DNA of 64,000 bases from Blattamonas nauphoetae (taxonomy: Eukaryota; Preaxostyla; Oxymonadida). The notes beneath the pieces were generated by a model. It was not told where the DNA came from. It ran no database searches and worked only from the letters and a program-made list of their open reading frames with translations. The stretch covers positions 62,001-126,000 of the forward strand of contig JARBJD010000179.1 of the NCBI GenBank assembly GCA_033064195.1, read 5' to 3'. Shown here piece after piece: positions 31,113 through 43,700 of this stretch (position 1 is its first letter; each line of letters starts with the position of its first letter). A program made the position numbers and the translations under genes.

Positions 31113-32137
31113 TTGGCAATGAGAAGAAAAGGATGAATACCTTCGGACAAGATCATTTGTGGGTAGTTTACTATCACGATAAAGTGATGTCGAAACTGAT
31201 TGAACCAGTCAATGGATCGATCACCAGACAGTTCAGACAATGAACTTCTCATATCTCCAGGAATTCAAAAAAACAATCAAGCGTGAGTGAATCTGATGGA
31301 CCGATCGCGAAATGTGAAGTGATGGGAGACATGAGAAATGATGGATTCTGGATTCAATGATCTTCTTTCCCGACACAAGCAAGATTCCTCTGTTATTCAA
31401 CAAGAGGCAGGAACCATGGCACACAACACACGTCGATGTGTTGCTGACAAGGGGTGGGAATCGAAGGAGAAAGCAAAAAGTGGGTGAAAAGCAAAGTGAG
31501 GTGACTGACGACAGCGACTCGACATTTCACGAAGGACACGCGCGATGAGACCATTTGTCGCGAGTGCCACTCAACTTCGTTCGGTCGGACACGAATCCGA
31601 CGAGGATCGAGCGAGACGCTGACAGGACAAGACAAGAACGAAAGAAAGGAAGACTGAGCAGAGAAGGAAAGAGTGAATGAAGAACAACGTGGTGTGACTG
31701 AAACAGTGAGTAACAAAAACACTGAATGAACAAGAAGATGTGGTGAAATAGTGTGGGGAGGATATAGTGTACTGCAGGTTGTGCAGAATTGAGCAGGTGT
31801 GTGTTTGTGTACGACGGAGATAGTGAACTCCAAGTGAGGCAGGATTGACGTGGTGGATGAGAGAGAGAAACAGTGACATGTCATTGTTTTGTGCGAAGAA
31901 TCCAGTTCTTGTACTCACCTTTCGACTCCATTTAGGTGCTGTGGATTGGATGCATCAGCACAGAGTGTGTCATGTGAGAGTGACAAGAAAGCGACATGTT
32001 TGTTTGTTCGTGTATGAAGAGTGATGACGTGTGTGTGTGTGAGGGGGGTTATTTGGGGAGTGATGGAGAAATGAAGAAGCGTAGATGTGAGATGATGCGA
32101 CAGAAAGAAAAAGCGGTCGATCTATGAATCTTTGGAA
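31113..32137. other. Intergenic between paralog 4 and the 1,740-aa beta-helix gene
   Basis: About 1 kb, AG-rich on the plus strand. Several frames of 60-160 codons occur on the minus strand (31393-31918) with Ser/Phe/Cys-rich, low-information translations and no domain. It contains the 5' flank of paralog 4 and the 3' flank of the next gene. A (GT)n-like run with GGGGGG lies at 32028-32048. Confidence 0.45.
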
Positions 32138-35100
32138 TTACAATTTTGGAAACTGATCTTTCAGTTCCAGTTTTTGTGACTGATTGGGCTGTTTCTCAAG
32201 TCTCGAAAGAATCTCCGAAAGTGTCGGGCGCTCGGAAGGATCAACCCGCAGACACTCCTCGATAAGGTCCCGCATCGACGAGTCTGTGATCTTCTGAAGA
32301 GGAAGGGGAACACTCGCTGCAAGTTGCTGATGGGCATGCACAGCGTCAAGATCTCCGAACGGGACAAGACCAGTTTCAATCTCCCACAGGATCAGGCCCA
32401 GCCGAAAAACTGAGGCTTTCACTTTATCCACTTCGTCTCTGATGTCGCCATCTTTCTCGCCCTGCTCGGGCGCTCGCCAACGAATCTCTTCAACCACATC
32501 CTTCAACTGAAGATTGTTGGTGAGTGACATGGTCGTTGATTCTGAACTTGCATGTGTTTGATTCAGGTCGAGATTGAAAAGGGAAGAGTTGAGTTTGAAG
32601 AGGACAGATGACGTGGTGTCGAGGAGGATCCAACGAGATGAGATGCTCGCTGCGAAGTTCAGAAGATTGTTCTGTTCTGCAAGTTTCTGCAATCCCATCA
32701 CAATCTGTCGCTGAATGAGGCCCTTCTTCGATCCGAGATCAACGTGTTCGTTGTGCAGTTTGTTGAATAGCGTGTCAGTCTCGCTGACCATCACAATCCC
32801 AAAATCGTCCTGACATTTCATCGCTTCCACCTGAATCCCCATCTTGCTTCCCTCTTTCGTTGTGCTGTTCCTGTTGTCGATTGCTGACGAACGATCGGGC
32901 TGAATCAGTCCAAATCGCCCGTCTTCGTCGCTTCTTTCTCCGATCACGTTCTTCGTCGAATTGTCCGTCGTCACTTCCACTTCCATCTTCTCCACAACAC
33001 CCTCGTCCATCTCGTCTTCAACGAATGCCTCTTCCAAATCTTTGGAGGCAGCTTGTCTCTTTCGACGCCAACAGATAATGAGGATGATGATTGCTGAAAG
33101 TAAGGCGACGACACAGACGACAATCACAGGAATCAGCCACGCCAGAGTCTTCTTGAAGGCTTGTGACTTCCGCTCCTTCAGACTGGGAAGGAAAGTGAAC
33201 GATTCGGTCAGTTTGTTCTCGCCGTAAAAAACACTCGCTGTCCATTTCTTGTCCGATGACAAGTTCGACAGAGAGGAGGTTGGGATGGTGACGTCGATGC
33301 GTGTTTCGTTCCACAAGTCGTCGGATGTGAACGAGAGAGGAATCAGAATTGGGGGAGTGTTCGATGTCGACGATTGAGACGAGGATTCTTCGGACACTTC
33401 CAGTTTCAGATTGCATGGAATCAACTTCGAGCCAACAATCAGAACGGAGAAGAAGTCTTTCTTTTTCGATTGTGTGCTTTTCGTGCTCTTTACGTCCAGC
33501 GAAGGGAGGAAATGGGGCGATTTCAGTTCGCTTCCATTCAGAAGAACTGAGCATTCCGACGATGAAGAAATCCAACGATCAGTGGTCGTGTCGGATGAGT
33601 TGGGATGGATCGAGATGTTTCCTGATTTGCACATCACATCTTGTTGAGCCGATGGGAACGACGAGAATCGCGCTCCGTTGCTCAGAATCTGCGTCGAGAT
33701 CAGCGACAGATTGCTCGACTCCATCCAGATCTCGCCCATCCCAATCGACAACAGGACACACGAGGTGAGCGTGCAGGTGCTGCTGTGCAGTTTGATCAGT
33801 CCCGTCTCCCACTCACACAGTCCCTCAATTCCTTTGACCAGATCAGACGACGATGGGACGCCCGTGATGTGCACAGAATCCATCACCAGCTCTCCCCCAC
33901 TCACATCAAACAAGACGAACGACAGAGTCTCAATTTGGACATCGATGTTCACATTCTCCACGAGGAGTGTCCCAGCGACGAGACCTTCCGAGTCGCCGAG
34001 AGAGGCTGTGGAGGGCACGACGAGTGTTGGAGGGGTGAGTGTGGCCCAAGTCAGCTTCAGTTCGTGTCCAGCATCGACAGTGATTGGATTGGTGATGGCT
34101 GCTTTCTTGATCAGTTGGATTGTCGAACTTGGAGCAGCGAGTCCGTCGACGAGATTCTTCGCAACATTCACTGACGAGCACGGACGCTCCACAGCTCCAC
34201 AGAACTTCGGATCTGAATTCGTTGAGTCATTCGCATGAAGAATCAATGGACTCGGACATGGTTTCGTTCGGAGAAGCAGACCTGCCGAGGGAATCGATAC
34301 GGTCGACAGGACTGCGTGGTTGACGGAGCTGAGAGGATACTCAGAGTCGAATTGGAGAGTGTCCGACCATCCGAGTGGCAGTTCAGCCGACGAGCCTTCG
34401 CTGAGTGAAGTGAATGTCACTTCGATGTCTTCGTCGAAGCCATCAAGCGAGACGAGGAACGGCTCCCAAACAGGAAGATCGATTCCTTTCAGAACGAGAC
34501 GGAATGTCGTGTTCGACTTTGTGGCGAACGCAAACTCAACTTCTGAAATGGTTGGGCGATCCGGAACACGAAAGATGACGCGGCCATCCAAGAACGCCTG
34601 CTTACCGGCGATGTCGCACTGCGTGATTTCGTATCGTTTCGCTCGCTGGAGTTTTCCGGCAGCAATTCCAGTTTTCAGAATGCAAGTTGAGTCTCCTGCT
34701 GTGGACTGTGTTTCTGTGACGGTGAAACTGGACCCAGTTTGACTGTCGTCATCATCAACTTCGATGATGGTCAGTTCGATCGGAGTCGACGATGGGAATC
34801 CAAATGCAGTGAGGTTGAGTGTTACTTCAGTAATGTCTTCGAGGTTCAGCGAGGCCGAGGCTGTTCGGAGGAGAGACGGGACTGTGAACGGGGGTGAAAT
34901 GTGGGAGACAATCAGAGTCGACGAGGAGAGTGTCTTCACTGTGTATGTCTTCCCAAACGACAACACTCCTGACGGACGAATCACCACTGTGTGTGACACC
35001 GTCGTCGGTGTTGACGAGGAAGAGATCGAGATCGGGCCAATTGTGATGTCTTTCTTTTGTGGATCAGATTCATCGAACACAACCAGCTTGAATGACCCAG

Positions 35101-37360
35101 CCAGGATGCTGTCGACTGTCAGAACCACTTTCACTTCGTCCAAGTTCGACGGGTCCAGTTCGAGTTCGATGTTGGTCAGTTCGGACACTGCGGGTGTTGT
35201 GAACGACAGCCCAACCATGTTGTCTGCTCTGCTGTCACTTGTGTGATACCACCACGTCCAGTCTGGCTCTGTCCCCTCGCCGATCACGAACTCGTTGCTT
35301 GTTGATTGGGAGGAGCTCTTCTGCACGTCAATGATTGTGTATGTGGTTGAAGCGGAGAGACAACGAGTGCTTGGATTGTCGATGGCGAATGCCACAGTTC
35401 CTGCTGTTTTGGTGAAAGACATCTTCTCTGCGACAAATTGAGTTCCATCTTCATCTTCGAGTGTCACGTCGTATTTCCTGCTTGTTCCTGTGTACTTTCC
35501 ATCAAACGACAGAACAACCTCAAATCCATCTCCTTTCCCGTTCTTTTTGATCGTCTGAGCGACAGATGTGATCGAAGGGCCAACCCAATCAGGACAAAGG
35601 ATCGCAGCGGAACTTGTCCCACAACGCGGCTGGGCAGACGTGGAGAAGCAGTCGTGGAACTGATTGTTGGTAAGATCAGTGTTGGCTGCAAAGCCGCAAT
35701 CACTCACACGCTGACTGGCCGGGGTTCTCGTGCACTCATTGTTATCGAAGAGGACATCTGTAAAAATGATTGAGCTGGTTGCGTTTTTCTTGTTGAAGTA
35801 CAGCCCTCCACAATAGGATCCTTCGTTGTTGGAGACTGTGCACTGATCGAATCGACAGTTGCCCTCAATTGTGATGACAACTGGATAAAACTGGGAGATT
35901 GAAGAGCCCGCTGGCAATTGTGAATCTTTGAAAGTGCACTTGCCGACATTCACAGGGTGGTAATGCTGAACCATGAGATGTCCACCAGACATGGCAGTGT
36001 TGTTCGAGAACATGCAATCGAAGAGAGTGAGAGAGAACTTACTATAGAGACTGGAACCCGAATTAATGACTACTGAGACAGCCCCATACGACCCAGTCGT
36101 ATGGCAGTTCGTGATTGAACTGTTCTTGATGACAACATGTGCCTTAAAATTGAGGATGTTGACTGCTGTTCCGGATGCAGTACTGGAAAGCCCGTCAAAT
36201 GTACACGTGGTGATCCATATTTGATAGTCTTCAATGTTGGGATCGTGGGCAGATTGAAGTTCGATGTGTTCTGAATGTTCGAAGTACTTAAGGAGTTGTT
36301 CGGCTGGTAGGTTTTCGTCGAGGATCGGTTCTGGGAGAGGTTCGGGAGCTGTGTTGGTGATGCAGGATGAGAACGAACTGTTCGAGAGGAGAGACGATCC
36401 TGCCCAGTCCAACGGCATTCCGCTTGTCCCGCTCAGATGGTTCGTCGATTTGGACACTGACACCCCAATCAGCCGCTGGGTCAGAGATAAACACGATCGA
36501 GGGACGGTCGATGAGCTCGGCGTGCTTGTCGTGTTTGTCAGTGAAGACTCCGTGAGAGAGACGGTGCATCCAACAACCCCGCGCAGACAATTCCCCAAAC
36601 AAGTCCCGAAATCGAAGAGCGGGCCTGTTCCAACCCAAAAATGGACCGATTTCGTGTTCAAACCAGTTCCGATGATTGAGAGTGATCTAACTCCAAAAGT
36701 GTCGGGATGTCCTTCTTCATTGGTCGTGAAGTGCGATGAACACCACAATGATGGTGGCCCGCTCACCAGGGGCAGCAGAGACGACGATTCTGATGATGAG
36801 CGATGGCGGCAAGAGATAACGGAGACAGATACTGATGAATCCATTCCCGAATGCCCAATCACAAATGGAGACGTGTCTGGGCACGACGTGATTTCACTCC
36901 GAGAAATCACAAATGTTGACGCTCGGATCAAACTGACGGCTGTATGTGGTGTGTTTGCAAATAATTGCAGATCATTAACATTGAAGGTGCTGTTCCACAC
37001 ATCAAACATCACAGAAAGTGAGTTTGTCGAGGGATATTCAGTGCTGTGCGGATGTTGTGACTTGTCTCCAAGTTCGAGATTGTGCACGCTCTTTCGGTGA
37101 GAGATCGTCGATGATAATCCCGATACATCCAGATTTCTTGAGTGGATGAGGATGCCATGTGCGTGATACATGCCATTTGGAACAATCACTGCAGATGGTG
37201 TTGAAAATAGCGGCTCGTTCTTTTGTTTCGTTTGATCTTCCAGAAAAGTAGCGAAATCATGTGAAAGATGTTCATGAGCGTGGGAGGTTGAAGGAGATTC
37301 AGAAGATACCCACGATAGGGTTACAATAATCGCGAACAGTGGAGTTATCATTGATATCAA
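32138..37360 (-). CDS. Large beta-helix transmembrane protein with pseudokinase tail
   Basis: 1,740 aa, intact, ending in TAA. The N-terminus (MISMITPLFAIIVTLSWVSS) is a signal peptide. Residues ~60-600 hold beta-helix repeats with short Cys-rich turns (SLFDCMFSNNTAMSGGHL type). Residues ~600-1050 contain several Ig-like beta-sandwich repeats (VVLTVDSILAGSFKLVVFDE and relatives). Further helix repeats follow, then a transmembrane segment near 1405-1430 (LAWLIPVIVVCVVALLSAII) and a basic run WRRKRQ. The tail is kinase-like: EEIRWRAPEQGE (APE), VFRLGLILWEIETGLVPFGD and ECLRVDPSERPTLSEIL are clear. The HRD region reads SISSRWILLD and no DFG is visible, so catalysis is unlikely. Same architecture as the gene at 938-9694, with a different ectodomain. 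Confidence 0.88.
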   Translation of the reverse strand: MISMITPLFAIIVTLSWVSSESPSTSHAHEHLSHDFATFLEDQTKQKNEPLFSTPSAVIVPNGMYHAHGILIHSRNLDVSGLSSTISHRKSVHNLELGDKSQHPHSTEYPSTNSLSVMFDVWNSTFNVNDLQLFANTPHTAVSLIRASTFVISRSEITSCPDTSPFVIGHSGMDSSVSVSVISCRHRSSSESSSLLPLVSGPPSLWCSSHFTTNEEGHPDTFGVRSLSIIGTGLNTKSVHFWVGTGPLFDFGTCLGNCLRGVVGCTVSLTESSLTNTTSTPSSSTVPRSCLSLTQRLIGVSVSKSTNHLSGTSGMPLDWAGSSLLSNSSFSSCITNTAPEPLPEPILDENLPAEQLLKYFEHSEHIELQSAHDPNIEDYQIWITTCTFDGLSSTASGTAVNILNFKAHVVIKNSSITNCHTTGSYGAVSVVINSGSSLYSKFSLTLFDCMFSNNTAMSGGHLMVQHYHPVNVGKCTFKDSQLPAGSSISQFYPVVITIEGNCRFDQCTVSNNEGSYCGGLYFNKKNATSSIIFTDVLFDNNECTRTPASQRVSDCGFAANTDLTNNQFHDCFSTSAQPRCGTSSAAILCPDWVGPSITSVAQTIKKNGKGDGFEVVLSFDGKYTGTSRKYDVTLEDEDGTQFVAEKMSFTKTAGTVAFAIDNPSTRCLSASTTYTIIDVQKSSSQSTSNEFVIGEGTEPDWTWWYHTSDSRADNMVGLSFTTPAVSELTNIELELDPSNLDEVKVVLTVDSILAGSFKLVVFDESDPQKKDITIGPISISSSSTPTTVSHTVVIRPSGVLSFGKTYTVKTLSSSTLIVSHISPPFTVPSLLRTASASLNLEDITEVTLNLTAFGFPSSTPIELTIIEVDDDDSQTGSSFTVTETQSTAGDSTCILKTGIAAGKLQRAKRYEITQCDIAGKQAFLDGRVIFRVPDRPTISEVEFAFATKSNTTFRLVLKGIDLPVWEPFLVSLDGFDEDIEVTFTSLSEGSSAELPLGWSDTLQFDSEYPLSSVNHAVLSTVSIPSAGLLLRTKPCPSPLILHANDSTNSDPKFCGAVERPCSSVNVAKNLVDGLAAPSSTIQLIKKAAITNPITVDAGHELKLTWATLTPPTLVVPSTASLGDSEGLVAGTLLVENVNIDVQIETLSFVLFDVSGGELVMDSVHITGVPSSSDLVKGIEGLCEWETGLIKLHSSTCTLTSCVLLSIGMGEIWMESSNLSLISTQILSNGARFSSFPSAQQDVMCKSGNISIHPNSSDTTTDRWISSSSECSVLLNGSELKSPHFLPSLDVKSTKSTQSKKKDFFSVLIVGSKLIPCNLKLEVSEESSSQSSTSNTPPILIPLSFTSDDLWNETRIDVTIPTSSLSNLSSDKKWTASVFYGENKLTESFTFLPSLKERKSQAFKKTLAWLIPVIVVCVVALLSAIIILIICWRRKRQAASKDLEEAFVEDEMDEGVVEKMEVEVTTDNSTKNVIGERSDEDGRFGLIQPDRSSAIDNRNSTTKEGSKMGIQVEAMKCQDDFGIVMVSETDTLFNKLHNEHVDLGSKKGLIQRQIVMGLQKLAEQNNLLNFAASISSRWILLDTTSSVLFKLNSSLFNLDLNQTHASSESTTMSLTNNLQLKDVVEEIRWRAPEQGEKDGDIRDEVDKVKASVFRLGLILWEIETGLVPFGDLDAVHAHQQLAASVPLPLQKITDSSMRDLIEECLRVDPSERPTLSEILSRLEKQPNQSQKLELKDQFPKL

Positions 37361-37769
37361 ATAATGGTTTCATCAACACTCCGATGCAAATATGTGAGAG
37401 ATTAAGCCCCAATTTACAATTTTTCAACTGAAGGTAAATATAACAGATGAAGAATATCAGTTCGAATGGAATCATTGATAATACGATGAAGGTGAAGTCA
37501 ATCCCATTAATCGACAAATTGAACTAAACTTGTCTTGAATATTAGAAATTTAGACGTCCCCGTCGATATTTGAGTGGATAAAACTGACTAGAGCGAGTTT
37601 CTGAGGAATCCGAAGATGGTATCAGGTTTCGCAAAGAATAGAGAGCGAAGAGTTGATTCTGTCCAGCGTATACTTTGCAAAAGTCATTCCACAATAAAGA
37701 TCCATGAAATGAGCTGATTTTAAGTACAAAATGATGGGAAATAAAGACGATAATTCTTATCAATAGTTT
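37361..37769 (-). pseudogene. Leftover 5' end of another beta-helix paralog
   Basis: The stretch 37440-37560 resembles 44300-44435, the start and 5' flank of the decayed gene ending at 44357. The shared parts include ATCATTGA...GAAGTCA(A/G)TCCCATTAAT and CCCGTCGATATTTGAGT. It contains the remains of a signal peptide (IPFELIFFICYIYL against ILFGLFFFICSLNC). So an old gene start lies directly upstream of the whole gene at 32138-37360, and its promoter may have been reused by that gene (inference). Confidence 0.55.
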
Positions 37770-40700
37770 TCAGTATTTCTTCATGACGGCCAATTTGCAG
37801 TTCGAGAACGAAGCGCGACGACGAACAACATTCGGAAGGCCATCCCAATATTCAATCAGAGCCCCATTCACTTGAGATGACGACGACGATGAGGCTCGAG
37901 TCCAGTCCAGACCATCATTTCTATTCTTAAATGTCTTCAACCACTCATTTCCTGGAGTCAACGAAAACAAGCTGTCCAGAAACACAATCGTTGTGTGGCT
38001 TGTTCGAACCACGATGTGAAGCGACCCTGACACCGACACCGACGACGAAGCATGCGACCCCAAGAATTCACAGCACGAGATCACCAGCGAGCAAGGAAGA
38101 TCAGCAGATGCGGACAGTGTCATGTGCAAAGCAGAGCCAGTCAGCGTTTCTCCATCAACCACTCCTCAACAGTCGAACACACAGTTTGAAATCTCCGTTG
38201 TCGGTTGACATGTTGACACTGAAATCATTCCATCTCCATCAGACGACAACGATGACGAGAACGATGAAGCATTCATTCGACGACAATTCTCAAAACGGCT
38301 TCCTTCCATCGAGAATCGAGACACAGGCGACAGCGACCAGAACCTGATCAGCGGCACGTCGGAGGTTGTCGTGTTCCGAACAACCAAATCACGAATCAAC
38401 AGCGAAATCCAGCTGCTCAACCCTTCTCCCACAATTTGACCAACTCCACTCCCAAACCATCCGCACTTCATCACAACCGAATCGAATCGCCCAGTCCGTT
38501 CGTAACCATCCCCAATCCAACACAAATCCGACCTTCCACAATCACCTCAACAGACTTCACTTCAAGTGTCCCCAAACTCTCAACAACGAACACATATCCA
38601 CACCACGACCTTTCCTCTGAACTTCCCACAACAACCACATCCACTTGAGACACTTCAACTGTCGCCGACGAGATCGATACAATTCCATCCGACGAATTCA
38701 ACGACGATCCGTCAATCACAACGCGGCTTCGTTCCAAAGACGATGAACTCGAAATCCGAAGACCCACTTTCCCCTTCATCCAGAAGCTCCCTCCCATCCC
38801 TGCCGACCCAACAATCCGCAAATCAATCCATTCTTCCATCTTCATCTTTCCAACCATCTGTCCTGTCCACACTGAAACGCACGGCAACTCTTCTCCTCCA
38901 CACTCCCCAATCGACGCTGATCCACCATCAGCAACCAGAATCCGACTTCCTTTCCCTGTTGGCGACGCCGATGCGAACACGAACGAATTCGGTGTTGTTC
39001 GACCATTTCCAAACGACAGGCAAGCACGCCATTCGAGTGACGCGTTCAGAGACGACAGCGATGACTTCACATCCACTTCTCCCACAATCTCAGTCGACGT
39101 CCATGCAGACGTTGAGAGCGACGAGAGAGCGAGTACAACCGAGCGACCTTTCGAACTCAGTTCGCAATCCCTCTCAAACACTTCCAGCCTCAGACCACAA
39201 GGCACAAGCGTCTCTCCACGAACAGTGAAGTCCATCGTGTTTGTTGACGTGTCCAGGTTCGTCCAGGATGTGTCAGAGTCGAGTGTGGGGACGAAGAGAG
39301 GAGAGCTCACAACTGATTTCTTTCCTGTCAACGTGCAGCCGTCAGCATCAATCCAAGCAGATGGATCTTCTTCTGTTCCGTCTCCCTTCGCCAGACTGTC
39401 GATTGTTAGTGTCCCTTCTCCTTCGCAGTGGATGTTTCGTCGAGCTGATGGAAACAGCGAGTTCGTTGGTCCGTTGTCAGAGAACTCTCCTTTCTTGATT
39501 GTTAATTCTCCTCCCTTCTGAACAATCCCTCCTGATCCAAGTCCCTTCAGAGTCACTGACGACAGACTCGCGTTCGAATCAATAAAATGAAGAAAGCCTG
39601 TGTTCCATCCACAAATCATTTCGTCCGAAGAAGAATCAGCGCTGTCTGTTCCTTCAATCGAACATGTTTGGATTGTGATTGTCGACGATTCAGCAGAAAT
39701 GAACACAAACGACGACGATGACGAAGTTCTGATTGTCAGCAGTGTCAATCCACATTCACCATTCGTGATTGACAGCAGCGAAGCATCCGAGTTTGAGTCT
39801 GACGATGGTTGGGATAGAGAGAGGAGTGATTGATCCATGTTCCCTGATGTCAGTTTGAACGCAAGAGACGACACAACCAGTCGTGTGGAAAGAGACGCGG
39901 GTTTCACAATTCGCATCATCGTGTTCGCAATCGAAAGTCCTTCCGCCAGGTTCCACGCTCGCTCCATTTTCAGACACGTCGAGACATCTGCCCCACTCCA
40001 AATCGTCGATGGATCATCAGCATCGTCCGAGCACACACACAGTATCAGTTCCGATGGTTTTGGAGGTGTTGAGATCGAGATGCTATCTGCAATGATCTTC
40101 AGTCCGCCAGATGATACATCTGTGATCGAATATGTTGAACCAAAAGCGAGGCCTCCATCCAACCCCAACATCACAACCTCACTCTTTCCTTTCGTGTTCG
40201 ATGTGAATGAAACTGGGATTGTGATTGTGTTGTTCAGTGTCACATCGAATGTTGAGCCTGATGGGAGGTGCTCGCCAATGAGAGCGATCGACATCAGAAT
40301 TCCTTGCGAAGTCAATTCGATTGATGCTGAAGTGACGCGAGCTGTTGAAGGAGGAAGTGGAAGCAGTTCAGGTGTTGAGAACGATGGAGTGCCAACAACG
40401 ATCCCAGATTCTTTCCCATATTTCAGACGTTGGATCGTATAAGTTTGTCCGAATTGCAGAGAGGTTGGATCGTCGGTGGAGAGAAGGAGTGTGAAAGAAG
40501 AAGCCGATGTCGCAGCAGAGGCAACAACAGTGAATGTCCGCGTGTGGGCATTCGATGACCCACTTCATGTCGCAACTCCACTCACTTCCACTGTGTATGT
40601 TTCTTTCGGAACGAATCCTGAGCCAGTCACAAGAAGTCTGACTGTTGTCTCGGTCTCGTCATCCACTTCGATATTCGTCAGGCGGACTGGCTCGACAGGC

Positions 40701-43700
40701 ATCTGAACTCCAACTGATCCAACTTGAACTGAATTCAATCGACCTGTCGCTTGAAGTGATGTCACTTTGTACAACACTCCAAACTTCATCTGTTGAGCTC
40801 GTTTATCTTCGTCGGTCTCAAATGGATACAACACTTCATCCAACTCTCCAATCGCTCCTGATGATGTTGTTGCCATTTTGCGAGTCAGCTCCTCTCCATC
40901 TGAGTCTTGTCCAATCAGTGTCAGCGTGTATTCCGTCCCACTCTCCAACTTCACACTCGAAAACGACAGCCTCACTTTCCATTCCCCTTCTGATGAGATG
41001 TCCAGTTCACTCACTTCAATCCCAGACAGTCGAGCCACCGTTGGAATCGTGAACCAGATAGGATGGGTGATGTCGATCGACAGTTCCGGTGTTGACACGC
41101 TCATCACTTTTTTCACAATCCATGTTCCTCCTTCCTTCCACAGCGATTCTTCACGAATCACTCCCAAATCCATCGATCCTGACGATGTTCCATCAACATC
41201 TGTGCTCAACTCCACTTCGAATGATGATTCATCTTGGCGTGTCATTTTATATTGTCCATTTTCAAAGTCTCTTCCTTCAAAATCAACTGTCGCTTTTGTG
41301 TGGCTGGCATCCAACGAACAGACTGCCGATGTGAGGTGAGGGGTTGGAGGAGGAAGTTCAGGAGTTGAGAACGACGGAGTGCCAACAACAATTCCAGAGT
41401 CTGTCCCATTGTCAATCTTCGTCACTGTGTATGTTTGTCCGAATCGCAGAGATGTTGAATCAGAGCTGGATGAGAGAAGGAGTGTGGGTGATGATGCAGA
41501 TGTCGCATCAGAGGCAACAACAATGAATGTCCTCGCGTGAGCATTCGATGACCCACTTCCTGTCGCAACTCCACTCACTTCCACTGTGTATGTTTCTTTC
41601 GGAACGAATCCTGAGCCAGTCACAAGAAGTCCGACTGTTGTCTCGGTCTCGTCATCCACTTCGATATTCCTCAGACGGACTGGCTCGACAGGCATCTGAA
41701 CTCCAACTGATCCAACTTGAACTGAATTCAATCGACCTGTCGCTTGAAGTGATGTCACTTTGTACAACACTCCAAACTTCATCTGTTGAGCTCGTTTATC
41801 TTCGTCGGTTTCAAATGGATACAACACTTCATCCAATTCTTGAATCTCTCCTGATGATGATGTTGTCATTTTCCGAGTCAGTTCCTCTCCATCTGAGTCT
41901 TGTCCAATCAGTATCAGCGTGTATTCCGTCCCTTTCTCCAACTTCACACTCGAGAACGACAGTGTCACTTTCCATTCCCCTTCTGATGAGATGTCCAGTT
42001 CACTTACGTCAATCCCAGACAGTCGAGCCACTGTTGGAATCGTGAATGAGACGGGATGGTCGATGTCGATCGACTGTGTCGTATCTGACACACTCTTCAT
42101 TTCTTTCACAATCCATACTGATCCTTCTTTCCACACCGATTCTCCACTAATCACTCCCAAATCCTTCGATCCTGTCGATTTTCCATCAACATCTGTGCTC
42201 AACTCCACTTCGAATGATGATCCATCGTGGAGTGTCATCGTATATTGTCCATCTTCAAAGTCTCTTCCTTCAAAATCAACTGTCGCTTTCGTGTGGCTCG
42301 CATCCAACGAACAGACTGCCGATGTGAGTGATGGCCGTTTCTTCGGAATTCCGAAGATGGGAGCTTTTGTGAAAGAAACGACGTGACTAGGAATAAAGGC
42401 AGCGACGATCGAGTAGTCCGAGAGAGGTGTCTGAAGAAGACCATCGTTTTCGCCAATCGACACTGAACACGATCCACTGGACGACGTCAATATCGGAAAT
42501 CCCAAAACACGACCAATGTTTGGAATCCCATTCTCTTCTTCCTGTCGCTCTCCTTCAACATTAGACACGACAACCAGCAATGTTCCAGACACTTCCTTGT
42601 CCAGTGTCACTTCCACATCAGCTGTCGTTTCTGTCACTTCTGCGGTGAGGGCTGTCAGGGCGAGTTGGGTCGGAAAGATGGAAAGAACCTCACCCAGATC
42701 CGTATTGGTCTCATTCAGATAGATCAGACTGGTGAAGTGTTCTGAAGATGATGCACAGTTCGAGACGGTTGTCGAGTCAATCGTTGGATAAGGAGTTGAG
42801 TGGAAATACATGACACGACCATAGCCACTTGCTGCAGTGCAATCTTTGAATAGGAGAGAGGAGAGTCGAACTGATGGAGAGCGCTAGACAAATATGGCCC
42901 CTCCACCTGAATTTGATGATGTCCCGTTTGCATGACAGTTCTGGAAGAGACAGTTTGAGATGGAGCCTCCAGTTGTCGCAGGATCCCAATGAAAAAAAGC
43001 CAATCGCTCCACCATATTGTGTTGCTTCCGAGTCGATGAAGGCACATTCTGAGACGGTTGAAGCACCAGGACGATAGAGATACAGAGAACCAACAGAAGC
43101 AGCTGAACATGACGTGAATGATGATGATTTGAGAATGAGCTTGTTCGTCGATCCCGATTCGAAACTGAGGAGGATTGCGCCAGCAGTACCGTAAATTGCA
43201 GAACACGACTCAAACGAACATGACTCGATTTGAACATCGGCTTTCAGATCGAAGACGTTGGTTGACAGTGCTCCTCCACTTAAATATTCTGGAGCCGTGC
43301 ACTCTTTGAACGTGCAGAGCTTGAACGAATATAATGCTTGTTCGATGGAGAGGACGGTTCGGGTTGTGAAGGGTTTGTTCTCGTATGAGGAATCCACAAG
43401 GCAGGAGACGAAGGAGGAGTTCAGAGTCAGAAGACTCCCTCCTCCATTCAGAGAACGAATCGATGTTCCATAAAGATGGTTCGAGCACGACGAAACGACA
43501 CATCCAACAATCGATTGAGCAAACCAACTCCCAACCATTCGTCCTTCCTGTTTGCATGGCGATGTCATGTTCGCGAGAACACAACCAACTAACGAGGTCC
43601 TCACTGATTCCGTTTCGGCTTCAATTCCTGTCCAGGCCAGCGAACCAATCAGAGGACCAGTCCCAAAAATCAACTCGGCATCACGAAACTCAATCGAAGA

